A DNA stretch of 64,000 nt, from positions 1-64,000 of the forward strand of contig CAJXQJ010000004.1 of NCBI GenBank assembly GCA_913058245.1, written 5' to 3'. Origin of the DNA: an uncultured Colwellia sp. GTDB taxonomy: Bacteria > Pseudomonadota > Gammaproteobacteria > Enterobacterales > Alteromonadaceae. The position numbers and the translations under genes were made by a program. Positions 25,885 to 35,216 of the stretch are shown in pieces (position 1 is the first letter of the stretch; each line of letters starts with the position of its first letter). The notes under the pieces were generated by a model, which was given only the letters and a program-made list of their open reading frames with translations, searched no databases and was not told where the DNA came from.

Positions 25885-26175
25885 TTAAAGAGAAACGGGA
25901 GGTGCGCGACTAAGGTAAGTAACACTATGAACAAGTGCTAATGACGGTTGAGCAATACTCGTTAGTTCGTACTGCTGACTTATAAATTCAAGATTGGCGT
26001 CTTGCTGCGGTAGTACTTGATTGAATTGATGCTGGTGAAAGCACAAAGTACAGTGCGTTTTCGCACCTTCATCGATATGTTCAACACTATGCGCAGAAGC
26101 AGCCACAGACAAAACTAACAATATAGCACTGAGCCATATTGCGATGAGTCGCCTGTTAGTTACTGAAAAGTACAT
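25885..26175 (-). CDS. Small exported His/Cys protein of the zinc operon
   Basis: A 96-residue protein with an N-terminal signal or anchor helix (about 9-28). It is followed by a His/Cys cluster, HSVEHIDEGAKTHCTLCFHQ (about 29-48), with a CxxC-like CTLC. Similar small proteins next to zinc ABC transporters in Alteromonadales are annotated as zinc chaperones. It is the first gene of the operon, 98 bp before the outer-membrane protein. A periplasmic Zn2+-handling role is inferred. Confidence 0.65.
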   Translation of the reverse strand: MYFSVTNRRLIAIWLSAILLVLSVAASAHSVEHIDEGAKTHCTLCFHQHQFNQVLPQQDANLEFISQQYELTSIAQPSLALVHSVTYLSRAPPVSL

Positions 26176-26324
26176 TTCTGCTATCCAATGAGTGAATGAA
26201 TCAAATTCCCCAATAGTGTACGCGACTTACAACACGCCATGCAAGCCAAGCCTGTGCCATTTATCACATTAAAGCGCCCTTTCAGCGCAATTTTTTAGCC
26301 TCAAATATTCTGTCTGATTATCGC
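26176..26324. promoter_or_regulatory. Presumed promoter region of the zinc-uptake-like operon
   Basis: The only upstream region for the four minus-strand metal genes. I searched it for a Zur-type palindrome (GTTATnnTATAAC-like) and did not find a convincing one. A short GCGC-containing hairpin near 26271-26290, followed by TTTTTT on the plus strand, was not convincing as a terminator. Confidence 0.35.
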
Positions 26325-27449
26325 CTACCAAACTTCCCGATAAAGATTCAGTAAGTTTGTACCAAGAATTTTATCAATTTGTCTATTTTGATAACCACGC
26401 TTTTGTAAATGCCAAGCAATCAACTCCATCCGCCTTTCAGAGTTTAGCTCAGCTATAAAAGGTGGACGATTAGGTGTTTCCCCTGGCGCTGAAATACCAG
26501 CAGCAATGCGTCGTTTAACTTCTTGGCGAATGGCTTCCCGATACTCTGGGCCATCATTTACCGGCACGACACCTTGGTCACTACCAATTGATACATGGTC
26601 TTCACCCACTAGATTAACGGCATAATCAATGTGACGTAATAAAGCTTCAGCCGTTAATTCGCTATCACCACCTTCTAAAAATGGCATTAAGTAAAGACCA
26701 ATAACACCGCCTTTGTTTGCAACAGCTTTTAACTCCGCATCATCATTGTTACGAGGATGGCGATAAACGCTATTACAGCCAGTATGAGAAATTGTTATTG
26801 GCCTAGTAGCAGCTGATATTGCATCTGCAACGGTTTTCTTTCCTGAATGAGAAAGATCAACCAACACCTTATTTTTTTCCATACGCGCAAGTGCCTTTCG
26901 CCCTAAAGTTGTTAAGCCGGCATCATCACTCACTAGCCCACCACTGCCGTATTGCGAAGGGCCGTTGTAACTCATTTGCATGTAACGAACACCTTGGCGA
27001 GCAAAAAAATCAATTTGGCTTAAATCGTCAGCAAACATTTCTGTTGATTGAAAGCCCATAATAATGCCAATTTGTTTTTGCCGCTTGGCTGCAAGTACGT
27101 CTGCAGCCTTAGTAACCAATCGGAAATATTTTGGATAACGCTTAATTAAATCAAGCGTTGCTTGTACTTTAACTAGGGTCGTTTTATGGTCGTCACCTGG
27201 TGAAGGTATTGTGGCATTCAAGGCACTGATACCTGATTGTTTAAAGAGTGCTAACGTATTTTCATCAAAACTTTTAATACCATAATCAAAAGCGGCGCTG
27301 AGGCCATCAATCACTGTGCTGCTATCGTAAGGTTGCCAGCTCATATTACTATGAGTTATTTGCTGATGACTTAATGCAAATACACTTTGTGGTAGTAAGA
27401 AACCGATAGAAAAACCTGAGCCAATTTTCAAAAACTGTCGTCTTTTCAT
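26325..27449 (-). CDS. M19 dipeptidase-like protein with incomplete metal site
   Basis: A 374-residue protein from the ATG at 27449 (MKRRQFLKIG), which has a GGAGGGGG ribosome-binding site. The twin-arginine-like N-terminus (RRQFLK...SIGFLLPQSVFA) suggests Tat export. The membrane-dipeptidase (M19) fold is clear: VDLSHSGKKTVADAI and ITISHTGCNSVYRHPRNNDD (two metal His), VSIGSDQGV (Asp). The N-terminal HxD metal motif of the family (usually DGHND) reads DGLSAAFD, and the usual Glu of the G(I/L)EG motif is Gln (GFQSTEMF). One half of the binuclear zinc site therefore appears lost or rebuilt. It lies 23 bp after the amidohydrolase-RidA gene, probably in one operon. Confidence 0.75.
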   Translation of the reverse strand: MKRRQFLKIGSGFSIGFLLPQSVFALSHQQITHSNMSWQPYDSSTVIDGLSAAFDYGIKSFDENTLALFKQSGISALNATIPSPGDDHKTTLVKVQATLDLIKRYPKYFRLVTKAADVLAAKRQKQIGIIMGFQSTEMFADDLSQIDFFARQGVRYMQMSYNGPSQYGSGGLVSDDAGLTTLGRKALARMEKNKVLVDLSHSGKKTVADAISAATRPITISHTGCNSVYRHPRNNDDAELKAVANKGGVIGLYLMPFLEGGDSELTAEALLRHIDYAVNLVGEDHVSIGSDQGVVPVNDGPEYREAIRQEVKRRIAAGISAPGETPNRPPFIAELNSERRMELIAWHLQKRGYQNRQIDKILGTNLLNLYREVW

Positions 27450-27472
27450 TTTTAATCCCCCTCCTTCCTTAA

Positions 27473-29116
27473 TTAAAGCTCTGCAACACATTCAACTTCT
27501 ACTTTTGCATTTAATGCAAGGCCTGCAGCGGCATAAGCGCTGCGTGCTGGCGGTATTACAAAAAACGGTAAGTAGGCTTCATTGGCTTTTTGCCAATCAT
27601 CAATATTTGCTAGCATTAAGGTACACTTAGCGATATCACTATAATTTAAGTCATAGCTTTGCAAAACACTGCCAATGTTTTTCATTGCTTGCTGCATTTG
27701 GCTGGTAATGTCGCTACCTGCTAGCACTTTTGTACTGGGGAAATTACCAATTTGGCCTGATAGCCACAGCATACCACCAGCTTTTTTAGCGCTAACAAAA
27801 GGTAGACTTTTATCATCACCGATGTAGACAAACTGGCCATTTTTCACAACATGGGCAATATCTTTAACATGATTAATATTTTCAGCAGGGTTTTTATTAA
27901 GCACAACTAAATTAGCTACTTTTCCAACACTAATATCACCATGAGTAGCATCAATACCAATCACCTCTGCACCATTGATAGTTGCCGCTTGAATGGCTTC
28001 TAATGGCGTCATTTCAACATCATTAACAAGTAAGTGCATTTCATGTTGAACTAGTGGATATTTAGACTGGTAATAATCACTGGCACCATCAGTTCCAGCA
28101 GATATTTTTATACCGTTCTTATGCGCTAGTTGCGTAAAGGTACTTCCCCATTGATACATTAGCTGGCCGCGTTCTCCACGTGCTTGCTGTTGCTTTTCAA
28201 AAACCGTTAATGTTGCATCTAAAATAGTGCCTTTATTTTTCATATCATCAATGAGCGGCTGATATCGCTCTAGCTGCAAAGAGCCAACTTTTTGCTCGCT
28301 AGTGATATTTTTTCCTTCTCTGCGCAATTGATAAAAATTATCGACAACATGAGCTGAAATATCGGGCGCGTGGGAAATCGTTTCTACACCAGCATTTACC
28401 AACTCTTGTGGTCTTGCTGGACCAACAAAAGCATGTGACCACACCTTTAAGCCGTGTTTCTTGGCGGACTTTTCTAATTTTGGAATAATACTCGCTGGAA
28501 CTTTTGCATAAATTTTAATGCCTGTAGCTCCAGTGCCCGCAGCCCGCAGCATAATATCATCAAAATCAGTATGCTCGTTGACTGCCCGCATCCAGTTTAC
28601 ATCTCCTGGTGTTTCACCTTTTGCAGAAGCGACAGTTCGAGGATCAGAGAAGAACTCTTCGCCGCCAATAATTACCGAATAAAAAATATCAGGAGATTGA
28701 ATAACATCATTGTCAGCTCGACGCTTAAGGGAATTCAAGGCACGAGTGTCACCACCCATGTCTCTAACGGACGTAACCCCACCTTGTAGCAACTTTCTTA
28801 AACGCATCCGGGTGATTTGGTCATTATCAGAATCATCCGGAGAAGTTGCATGATGCACATGCGTATCAATCAACCCTGGAATAAGGTACTTTCCGCTCAT
28901 ATCAATGACAACTATATCTTTCGCTAGAGCCTTATTACCTGCGGCTGTAATTGATTTGATTTTCTTATCTTCAATTACCACAGTTTGATTTTCATTAATT
29001 TTTAAGGCAACAACATCAACTACATTAATATTTTTCAAAGCTAATGTTTGTGCTGTTACGGGTAAGGCAAGTGCTAGCGACGCAGCGACGAGTGAAATTT
29101 TTTTCAATGCATTCAT
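27473..29116 (-). CDS. Exported amidohydrolase fused to a RidA domain
   Basis: A 547-residue two-domain protein. Signal peptide about 1-22 (ending PVTA). Amidohydrolase-1 domain (about 30-430, imidazolonepropionase/prolidase-like) with complete metal ligands: HVHH (about 86-89), Lys in GIKIYAK (near 200), His in VWSHAF and ISHAPD, and Asp in SAGTDGASD. The C-terminal RidA/YjgF domain (about 435-547; LWLSGQIGNF, CTLMLANIDDW, PARSAYAAAGLALNAKVEVE) keeps the substrate Arg. RidA proteins hydrolyse reactive imines and enamines, so the fusion may release and detoxify such a product in the periplasm. The substrate is unknown. A LysR gene is divergent. Confidence 0.85.
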   Translation of the reverse strand: MNALKKISLVAASLALALPVTAQTLALKNINVVDVVALKINENQTVVIEDKKIKSITAAGNKALAKDIVVIDMSGKYLIPGLIDTHVHHATSPDDSDNDQITRMRLRKLLQGGVTSVRDMGGDTRALNSLKRRADNDVIQSPDIFYSVIIGGEEFFSDPRTVASAKGETPGDVNWMRAVNEHTDFDDIMLRAAGTGATGIKIYAKVPASIIPKLEKSAKKHGLKVWSHAFVGPARPQELVNAGVETISHAPDISAHVVDNFYQLRREGKNITSEQKVGSLQLERYQPLIDDMKNKGTILDATLTVFEKQQQARGERGQLMYQWGSTFTQLAHKNGIKISAGTDGASDYYQSKYPLVQHEMHLLVNDVEMTPLEAIQAATINGAEVIGIDATHGDISVGKVANLVVLNKNPAENINHVKDIAHVVKNGQFVYIGDDKSLPFVSAKKAGGMLWLSGQIGNFPSTKVLAGSDITSQMQQAMKNIGSVLQSYDLNYSDIAKCTLMLANIDDWQKANEAYLPFFVIPPARSAYAAAGLALNAKVEVECVAEL

Positions 29117-29231
29117 CTGATTTCGTTAATAGTTAGTTAATGTGCTTTTATCTTGCCTTGAACGCCTCTTGTTTAAAAGCAACTAAAAAGGCATAGTTTA
29201 TTAACTTTTAGTTGATAATATTAAAGTATAA

Positions 29232-30131
29232 ATGAATAAAATTACTGCTTTAACCGCATTTTGCCTAACAGCTGAACACTTAAATTTTTCTCACGCCGCC
29301 AATGAGATGGGCATATCAACAACTATGGTAAGTCGCTATGTAAAGCAGCTAGAACAAGAGTTGGGCTGCCTTTTATTAAAGCGCAATACTCGCAAAGTAT
29401 TTCTCACCGAAGCTGGCGAGCAATACCGAAACCACGTAAAGCCGCTGCTAAAAAAATTACATTTAGTTGATAGCCAAATGAGACAACTAAAAAACGAACC
29501 CAGCGGTGAACTTAGAATTTCAACGACAGCAGAGTTTGGTGGGCAATATTTAGCGCCACTGATCGCCCTTTATCAAGCACAATATCCACAAGTAAAATTG
29601 AATATTCGCATTGATAATACGCCAATAGATTTATTTGACGATAAAACCGATCTAGCATTTAGAGTCGCTCCGAGCTTAAGCAATGCCAGCTATATTGCAC
29701 AGAAAGTGGCACAGTCGCGATTGTCTTTATGGGCAAGTCCAGATTACTTGAAAAAGTATGGCACACCTGAGAATCTTGACGAATTGGCGCATCATCAGCT
29801 GCTGTTTTTTAATCACAGTTTACGAAAAGCACAGTGGTTATTTATTGTTAATGGCGAAAGAAGGCTAATAAAGCTGGATTGGTCATGGACATCAAATAGT
29901 GGCAAATTACTCAACGAAGCAGCTGCAAATGCCCAAGGGATAATACAAGCACCAAGCTATTCAGTGGCACGTTATGTTACTGAAAAACGCCTAGTGGAAA
30001 TTCTCCCTGAGTATTCGATGAATCAATTACAGATATCGGCAATGTACCCGCACCGCTACGAGCTCTCCACTCGCGTAAAAACTTTTGTTGAATTAGCTAA
30101 GCATTACTTTTCAGAGCGCCCTATCCCCTAA
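29232..30131 (+). CDS. LysR-family transcriptional regulator
   Basis: A 299-residue regulator with an N-terminal winged helix-turn-helix (about 1-60; NFSHAANEMGISTTMVSRYV is the recognition region) and a LysR substrate-binding domain (about 88-290). It is divergent from the amidohydrolase-RidA/dipeptidase-like operon with a 115 bp spacer, the usual arrangement for a regulator of its neighbour. A dyad TTAACTTTTAGTTGATAA lies about 15 bp before its start and could be its binding site. The inducer is unknown. Confidence 0.85.
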   Translation: MNKITALTAFCLTAEHLNFSHAANEMGISTTMVSRYVKQLEQELGCLLLKRNTRKVFLTEAGEQYRNHVKPLLKKLHLVDSQMRQLKNEPSGELRISTTAEFGGQYLAPLIALYQAQYPQVKLNIRIDNTPIDLFDDKTDLAFRVAPSLSNASYIAQKVAQSRLSLWASPDYLKKYGTPENLDELAHHQLLFFNHSLRKAQWLFIVNGERRLIKLDWSWTSNSGKLLNEAAANAQGIIQAPSYSVARYVTEKRLVEILPEYSMNQLQISAMYPHRYELSTRVKTFVELAKHYFSERPIP

Positions 30132-30192
30132 CTTGTGCTTTTTTCAAACCAAAAAGCTGCAAACAGAGAATAATTAATATCTTGATTGAAAA

Positions 30193-31014
30193 TCATTTAT
30201 TTTGCTCAGAAACCAATTCGTAGGCTGCTTGAATATCCTGCGCTTTTTGTTTGGCAATTTCCATCATTTCTGGCGGTAGTCCTTTAGCGACTAATTTGTC
30301 GGGATGATGCTGCGACATTAACTTACGATACGCTTTCTTCACTTCACTAGCCGAGTTTTTCTCAGTTACCCCTAATACTTTATAGGCATCTTCAAGCTGT
30401 TGAGCAGAGTGTTGATAACCTTGATTAGCGCCATGTTGGCCCTGTTGGTGAAAATTAGCGCCGGCAATGATCATTTCAAGTAACTTATCTAGTTCTTTTG
30501 CCGAGTACCCTAACCCTTTAGCGATTTTATGTAATGCATCGCGTTCGTCTTTGTCTAGGCTGCCGTCAGCAAACGCTACTTGAATTTGGATCTCTAAAAA
30601 TAGCAGTAATAAATCATGACGATTACCCACTGCTGACTTTAGCTTTCCAAGTCGTTCTGTTAACGGAAAACCTGTTGTCTTTCCATCACGAAAAGCCTCT
30701 TGCGCTTGCTGACGTAATTCACCTTGCAGCCCCAATTTATCCATGTATGCCGTAGCAAACGCGATTTCGTGCTGAGTTACACGACCGTTTGCTTTTGCTA
30801 TATAGCCCATAACCGAAAACGTGCTATAGAAAAACGCCGCTTGACGATCAGTATCACTTTTTGACCCAGCTAAATTATTAAAGTCAAGCCCAACACCTTT
30901 ATCAAATCTATGACCTAACCAGGCCCCTAATAAAGCGCCAAAAATATTCTTACTTAACATAAAGCCAAATAAGAAACCCAAAATCTTGCCCCAAATGCGC
31001 ATAATAAAACTCAA
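30193..31014 (-). CDS. djlA: DjlA, membrane-anchored DnaJ-like co-chaperone
   Basis: A 273-residue protein: N-terminal membrane segment with Gly-rich helix packing (about 5-34), a TerB-like acidic helical domain (about 55-185) and a C-terminal J domain (about 208-270) with the HPD motif (QHHPDKLV). This is the standard DjlA layout. It stimulates DnaK from the inner membrane and in enterobacteria influences envelope signalling. The neighbours murU, amgK and lptD are the typical gammaproteobacterial context. Confidence 0.93.
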   Translation of the reverse strand: MSFIMRIWGKILGFLFGFMLSKNIFGALLGAWLGHRFDKGVGLDFNNLAGSKSDTDRQAAFFYSTFSVMGYIAKANGRVTQHEIAFATAYMDKLGLQGELRQQAQEAFRDGKTTGFPLTERLGKLKSAVGNRHDLLLLFLEIQIQVAFADGSLDKDERDALHKIAKGLGYSAKELDKLLEMIIAGANFHQQGQHGANQGYQHSAQQLEDAYKVLGVTEKNSASEVKKAYRKLMSQHHPDKLVAKGLPPEMMEIAKQKAQDIQAAYELVSEQNK

Positions 31015-31037
31015 TTACTCTTTATTTATAAACTATA

Positions 31038-31721
31038 TTAATTTTGGTTCAGTTGAGCTAGTCGCTCAGGAGTACCAACATCGGTCCAAGCGTTATCTAT
31101 TACATTCGCCGTTATTTTACCCGTCTGCGCGCCAGCCTTTAACATAGGCGCAAGTGGTGCCACTGAGTGTAATTCTTCAGCGACATTCTGACTGAAAAAA
31201 CGTTTTTTATATAACGCTATACCGCTAAATGTATAAGTTGTTTGTTGATTATCAATTAGGTTAATCAATTTATTGCCAGCGAGTTGAAAGTCACCTTTTG
31301 CATTATGTTCCGGGTTTCGAACAAGCAATAAATGCGCATCGAACTCACTCGCAAGCTTTGGCAAGTCATTAAAATTATAATCACAATAAACATCACCATT
31401 AACGACAATAAATGTATCTTGTTCGTTGTTAGCCAGCAAAGGTAAGGCTTTGATAATGCCACCAGCGGTTTCTAATGCAACAGGCTCTTCGCTATAGGTA
31501 ATATTTACCGAGAATTGCTTACCATCAGCTAAATAATCAACCAACTTCTGTCCTAACCATGCATGATTAATAACAATATCTGTTATACCTGCTGCTGCTA
31601 AATTTTTTATGTGATATTCAATTAAAGGTATACCATTAACTTTAAGTAGCGGCTTCGGGCATGTATCAGTTAAAGGTCGCATACGCTCACCTCGTCCGGC
31701 TGCTAATATCATAGCTTTCAT
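31038..31721 (-). CDS. murU: N-acetylmuramate-1-phosphate uridylyltransferase
   Basis: A 227-residue sugar-nucleotide transferase with the signature MKAMILAAGRGERMRPLTD and catalytic Asp in VVNGDVYCDY. In the MurNAc recycling pathway it converts MurNAc-1-phosphate to UDP-MurNAc, bypassing fosfomycin-sensitive de novo synthesis. It directly follows amgK (48 bp), its pathway partner, which supports the specific name over a generic glucose-1-phosphate nucleotidyltransferase. Confidence 0.88.
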   Translation of the reverse strand: MKAMILAAGRGERMRPLTDTCPKPLLKVNGIPLIEYHIKNLAAAGITDIVINHAWLGQKLVDYLADGKQFSVNITYSEEPVALETAGGIIKALPLLANNEQDTFIVVNGDVYCDYNFNDLPKLASEFDAHLLLVRNPEHNAKGDFQLAGNKLINLIDNQQTTYTFSGIALYKKRFFSQNVAEELHSVAPLAPMLKAGAQTGKITANVIDNAWTDVGTPERLAQLNQN

Positions 31722-31769
31722 ATAAAACTTTCCATCTAATTAAAGCTCGGGATTCAGCTTTGTTGGTTA

Positions 31770-32771
31770 TTACGCTATTTCGCTCAATGCCGATATTACC
31801 TGTTCACTAATTAACAGGTGAAGAAAGCTGAGCTTATCATACTGGCGACTAATATCTTTTATGTAGGTCAATGTTAGCGGTATATCAGCTAAATAATTAG
31901 ACTTATTATCTCTATGATGTAAACGAGCAAAAATTCCACTTGCCTTTAAATGACGCTGAATACCCGTTAAATCAAACCATTGCTGCCATGTTGCTGAACT
32001 TATATCTTGATGGGGAAAGCTCGCCTGCATCTTGAGTCGATATGCTTCTACAACTGGCGCAATCAGCGCATCAGGCCAACGAACATAACAATCCCGCAAT
32101 AACGAAACTAAATCATAAACTACAGGTCCCTTCACGGCATCCTGAAAGTCAATAACCCCCAACTGCTGATTTTCAATTAGCATAATATTACGACTATGGT
32201 AATCACGATGCATCAATACCTGCGGCTGTGTCATGATGGCATCAGACAAATATTGAAAACAATTGTCTAACTCTTGTTGTTCGTGCTCTGACAATTCTAT
32301 ACCTAGATGTTTATCTAGCAGCCATTGCTGAAATATCATCAATTCAGTATTAACAAAAGCTTCATCATATTCAGGTAATTCATTAGTCAACGAAGAAGAT
32401 GATAAGTTTATTTTTTCTAGTTCGATAATTGCCTGCAAATAATACTGCTGCATATTATCTTCTGATAATTTATCAGCCAGTAAAGTGTCACCAAAGTCAG
32501 ATAAACATAGAAAACCATGTGTCATGTCTTTGGCTAAAATTTTTGGCACATTAACATTCACCGAATGTAAATGTGCCTGCATTTGAATAAATGCTTGGTT
32601 ATTAGACAGTTCAACTGGGGCATCAACTGCAATATAAGATTTATTTTGAACTTGGAATCGAAAGTAACGTCTAAAGCCAGCATCACCAGTTAATGGCATT
32701 AAGCTTATATTATTACAAGAAAAAGCATCTTCTAACCAATGCTTTAATTGCGTTGTTCTTGAGGTGTTCAA
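31770..32771 (-). CDS. amgK: Anomeric MurNAc/GlcNAc kinase
   Basis: A 333-residue aminoglycoside-phosphotransferase-fold kinase. Catalytic motif LMHRDYHSRNIML (His-Arg-Asp, near 195) and metal motif GVIDFQDAVKGPVVYDLVSL. AmgK phosphorylates the anomeric carbon of recycled MurNAc and feeds MurU. The amgK-murU pair divergent from lptD is a conserved gammaproteobacterial order. Start at 32771 follows a 145 bp divergent region shared with lptD. Confidence 0.9.
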   Translation of the reverse strand: MNTSRTTQLKHWLEDAFSCNNISLMPLTGDAGFRRYFRFQVQNKSYIAVDAPVELSNNQAFIQMQAHLHSVNVNVPKILAKDMTHGFLCLSDFGDTLLADKLSEDNMQQYYLQAIIELEKINLSSSSLTNELPEYDEAFVNTELMIFQQWLLDKHLGIELSEHEQQELDNCFQYLSDAIMTQPQVLMHRDYHSRNIMLIENQQLGVIDFQDAVKGPVVYDLVSLLRDCYVRWPDALIAPVVEAYRLKMQASFPHQDISSATWQQWFDLTGIQRHLKASGIFARLHHRDNKSNYLADIPLTLTYIKDISRQYDKLSFLHLLISEQVISALSEIA

Positions 32772-32916
32772 TGATATTATTCTCTTAAATGTAATAATGC
32801 CAATATAACTAATTCGCAGGCTAATGAAAATTGCTATATTATTATAAACTTTAGCGGTAAAATGCCGCTCTTATTCTAAGCTTTTTATTTTTATAAGTTA
32901 ATTATTCGGACAATAA

Positions 32917-35196
32917 ATGCGTTTTTCCCTTAACAAAGTTTCTTTTGCCTGCCTCTTTTTCTTTTCTTATGGCAGCAACGCACAAAGTAGTAATACGAAT
33001 AATCTTGATATTAGCCAATGCCCAATTCCAAGTTATGCAAAAATATCTCATCCATCTGATAAAGCTAGCAGTGAAAATTTTACTATTTTATCATCAACAT
33101 CAAGCATCAAAAAAGATGAGTTCGCCAAGTTTTCAGGGGGTGTAACATTATTAAATGAAGAAAAATCTATTGTTGCCAATACATTATCTGTTAACAGAAA
33201 CGACGCAACAGTAACGGCTAATGGCGATATTCATTTTCAAAATAAAGGCATTGATGTTTTCGCTGACTCCCTCAGTATCAATGAAAAACAAAAGACCACT
33301 CAGTTAACGGCCACGGCATATCAGCTCAATGGCTCTGCAGGCCACGGTAGTGCAGAACAAATTAATATTGATGGCAATGGCAAAACATTAAGCTTCATTG
33401 ATTCGAGCTTCACTACTTGTTATGACCCTGTGCCCGATTGGCTAATGCGTGCCAGCGAAATTACAATTTCAGCAGATAAAAAATCACTTGAAGCCTACAA
33501 TGCACGTTTTAGCCTTTTTGATGTTCCAGTACTTTATGTTCCCTATTTAACCATGCCGATAGGTGATGAGCGCCAATCAGGTTTTTTATACCCAAGTATT
33601 AGTTCATCAAATAACTCAGGCGTAGAGATTCAAACGCCCTATTATCTCAATATTGCTGAAAATATGGATGCGACAATTACGCCACGCTATATGTCTGATC
33701 GCGGTACACAGCTAATTACTGAGTTTAGATATTTACAAGGTTTACAGTCAGGACAAGTGGATATTGAATACCTTAACAGGGATAAGAAATTAACCGATAA
33801 TAAAGATTCTCGTTACTTAGCTCGCTTACAGCATATAGGTACTTACTCGGATAGATTCCGTGCTCATATTGACTATACAACAATCAGTGATGACAACTAC
33901 CTTGTTGATTTAGGCAGTAGTCAATTTAATTCTAATGATTCATATTTATACCAAGTTGGTGAACTTTCTTATTTTGCAGATACCTGGCAAACAACAATGA
34001 AATTACAGGATTTTGAAGTACTTGGTAATCACCAACGTAGCTACAAGACTTTACCGCAGATAGAAATTAGTAGTCAGCAAGCACTTTCCAATTTTGATGG
34101 CATCATTGACATATACTCAGAGCTTTCAAGCTTTGATACCCCTGATAAGACAAAGCCGACAGCAGAGCGCTATCATATAGAGGCTGGGCTATTATACCCA
34201 ATTGTTACTCCTGCTTGGTTTTTAAATTCTGAGTTAAAAGTATTGCAAACCAATTACCGACAAAAAAATATCAATATTGGCAGTCAGCTAGAAAAAAATG
34301 TTAGCAGAACTTTACCTAAAGTGCGGATACATGGAGGGGTAAACTTCGATCGTGAATTATCTCTATTTGGACATAGTTATAGTCAGACATTAGAACCACA
34401 GGCACAGTACTTATATATTCCAGATAAAGATCAAAGTAATATTGGCATTTATGACACAACCAATTTACAGGATGATTACAATGGCTTATTTAGGGACCGT
34501 CGTTTTAGTGGCATCGATCGAATTGCACAAGCTAACCAAGTGTCATGGGGTTTAACCAGTAGAGTACTCAATGATAAAAATGCCGAGCTTTTACGATTTA
34601 GTTTAGGTCGAATTGTTTATTTTAACGAAAGTAATTTTAATAATAGCGAGCAAGACGTCGTTGCCGATAAATCGGCATTAGCTGCTGATATTTTTGTAAA
34701 TTTAAGCCGAAACTGGCACTTTAGTAGCGACATTCAATATAACACGGATACTAGCACGACAAGTAAAAGCCAAACTTCATTAGACTATTTGTTTAGTAAT
34801 AATCAAACAATTCAATTGAACCATAGGTACGCTAGTGATGTCTCAGGAGAGTCATTAGAGCAAATATCACTTGCAACAAATGTTAAAATTACTCAACGCT
34901 GGCAGTTTGTTGGCCGCTTTACTCAAGACTTGCAAGGCAAGCGCAGTATCGAAAGTTACACTGGCTTCGAATATAGTAGTTGTTGTTGGGGTATACGTTT
35001 TACTTATCATCGTAATATCAATTCAAAGATTGACGATGGCAATATTGTAAATGAAAACCGTGATGCATTTGATAGCAGCTTTAATATTCAATTTGTATAT
35101 AATGGCACTAATAGCAAGCAGTCATCTAACAGCGTTAGTGACATGTTTAACTCAAGTATATTCGGCTATAAACGCCCATACTTCCTTAATAATTAA
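32917..35196 (+). CDS. lptD: LPS-assembly protein LptD
   Basis: A 759-residue outer-membrane LPS translocon subunit. Signal peptide about 1-22; LptA-like N-terminal jellyroll (about 55-195); 26-strand barrel (about 215-759). The four Cys needed for the two interdomain disulfides are present: C34-like (DISQCPIP), FTTCYDPVPDW and the adjacent pair SSCCWGIRF. It works with LptE to insert lipopolysaccharide into the outer leaflet. It starts the run lptD-surA-pdxA-rsmA-apaG-apaH, with SurA being its own folding chaperone. Confidence 0.96.
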   Translation: MRFSLNKVSFACLFFFSYGSNAQSSNTNNLDISQCPIPSYAKISHPSDKASSENFTILSSTSSIKKDEFAKFSGGVTLLNEEKSIVANTLSVNRNDATVTANGDIHFQNKGIDVFADSLSINEKQKTTQLTATAYQLNGSAGHGSAEQINIDGNGKTLSFIDSSFTTCYDPVPDWLMRASEITISADKKSLEAYNARFSLFDVPVLYVPYLTMPIGDERQSGFLYPSISSSNNSGVEIQTPYYLNIAENMDATITPRYMSDRGTQLITEFRYLQGLQSGQVDIEYLNRDKKLTDNKDSRYLARLQHIGTYSDRFRAHIDYTTISDDNYLVDLGSSQFNSNDSYLYQVGELSYFADTWQTTMKLQDFEVLGNHQRSYKTLPQIEISSQQALSNFDGIIDIYSELSSFDTPDKTKPTAERYHIEAGLLYPIVTPAWFLNSELKVLQTNYRQKNINIGSQLEKNVSRTLPKVRIHGGVNFDRELSLFGHSYSQTLEPQAQYLYIPDKDQSNIGIYDTTNLQDDYNGLFRDRRFSGIDRIAQANQVSWGLTSRVLNDKNAELLRFSLGRIVYFNESNFNNSEQDVVADKSALAADIFVNLSRNWHFSSDIQYNTDTSTTSKSQTSLDYLFSNNQTIQLNHRYASDVSGESLEQISLATNVKITQRWQFVGRFTQDLQGKRSIESYTGFEYSSCCWGIRFTYHRNINSKIDDGNIVNENRDAFDSSFNIQFVYNGTNSKQSSNSVSDMFNSSIFGYKRPYFLNN

Positions 35197-35216
35197 TTAG
35201 AAGAAACTTACGGTAC

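Noticed and set aside
26176..26324. Zur box upstream of the zinc-uptake-like operon
   Set aside because: No palindrome resembling the gammaproteobacterial Zur consensus could be seen; a profile search would be needed.
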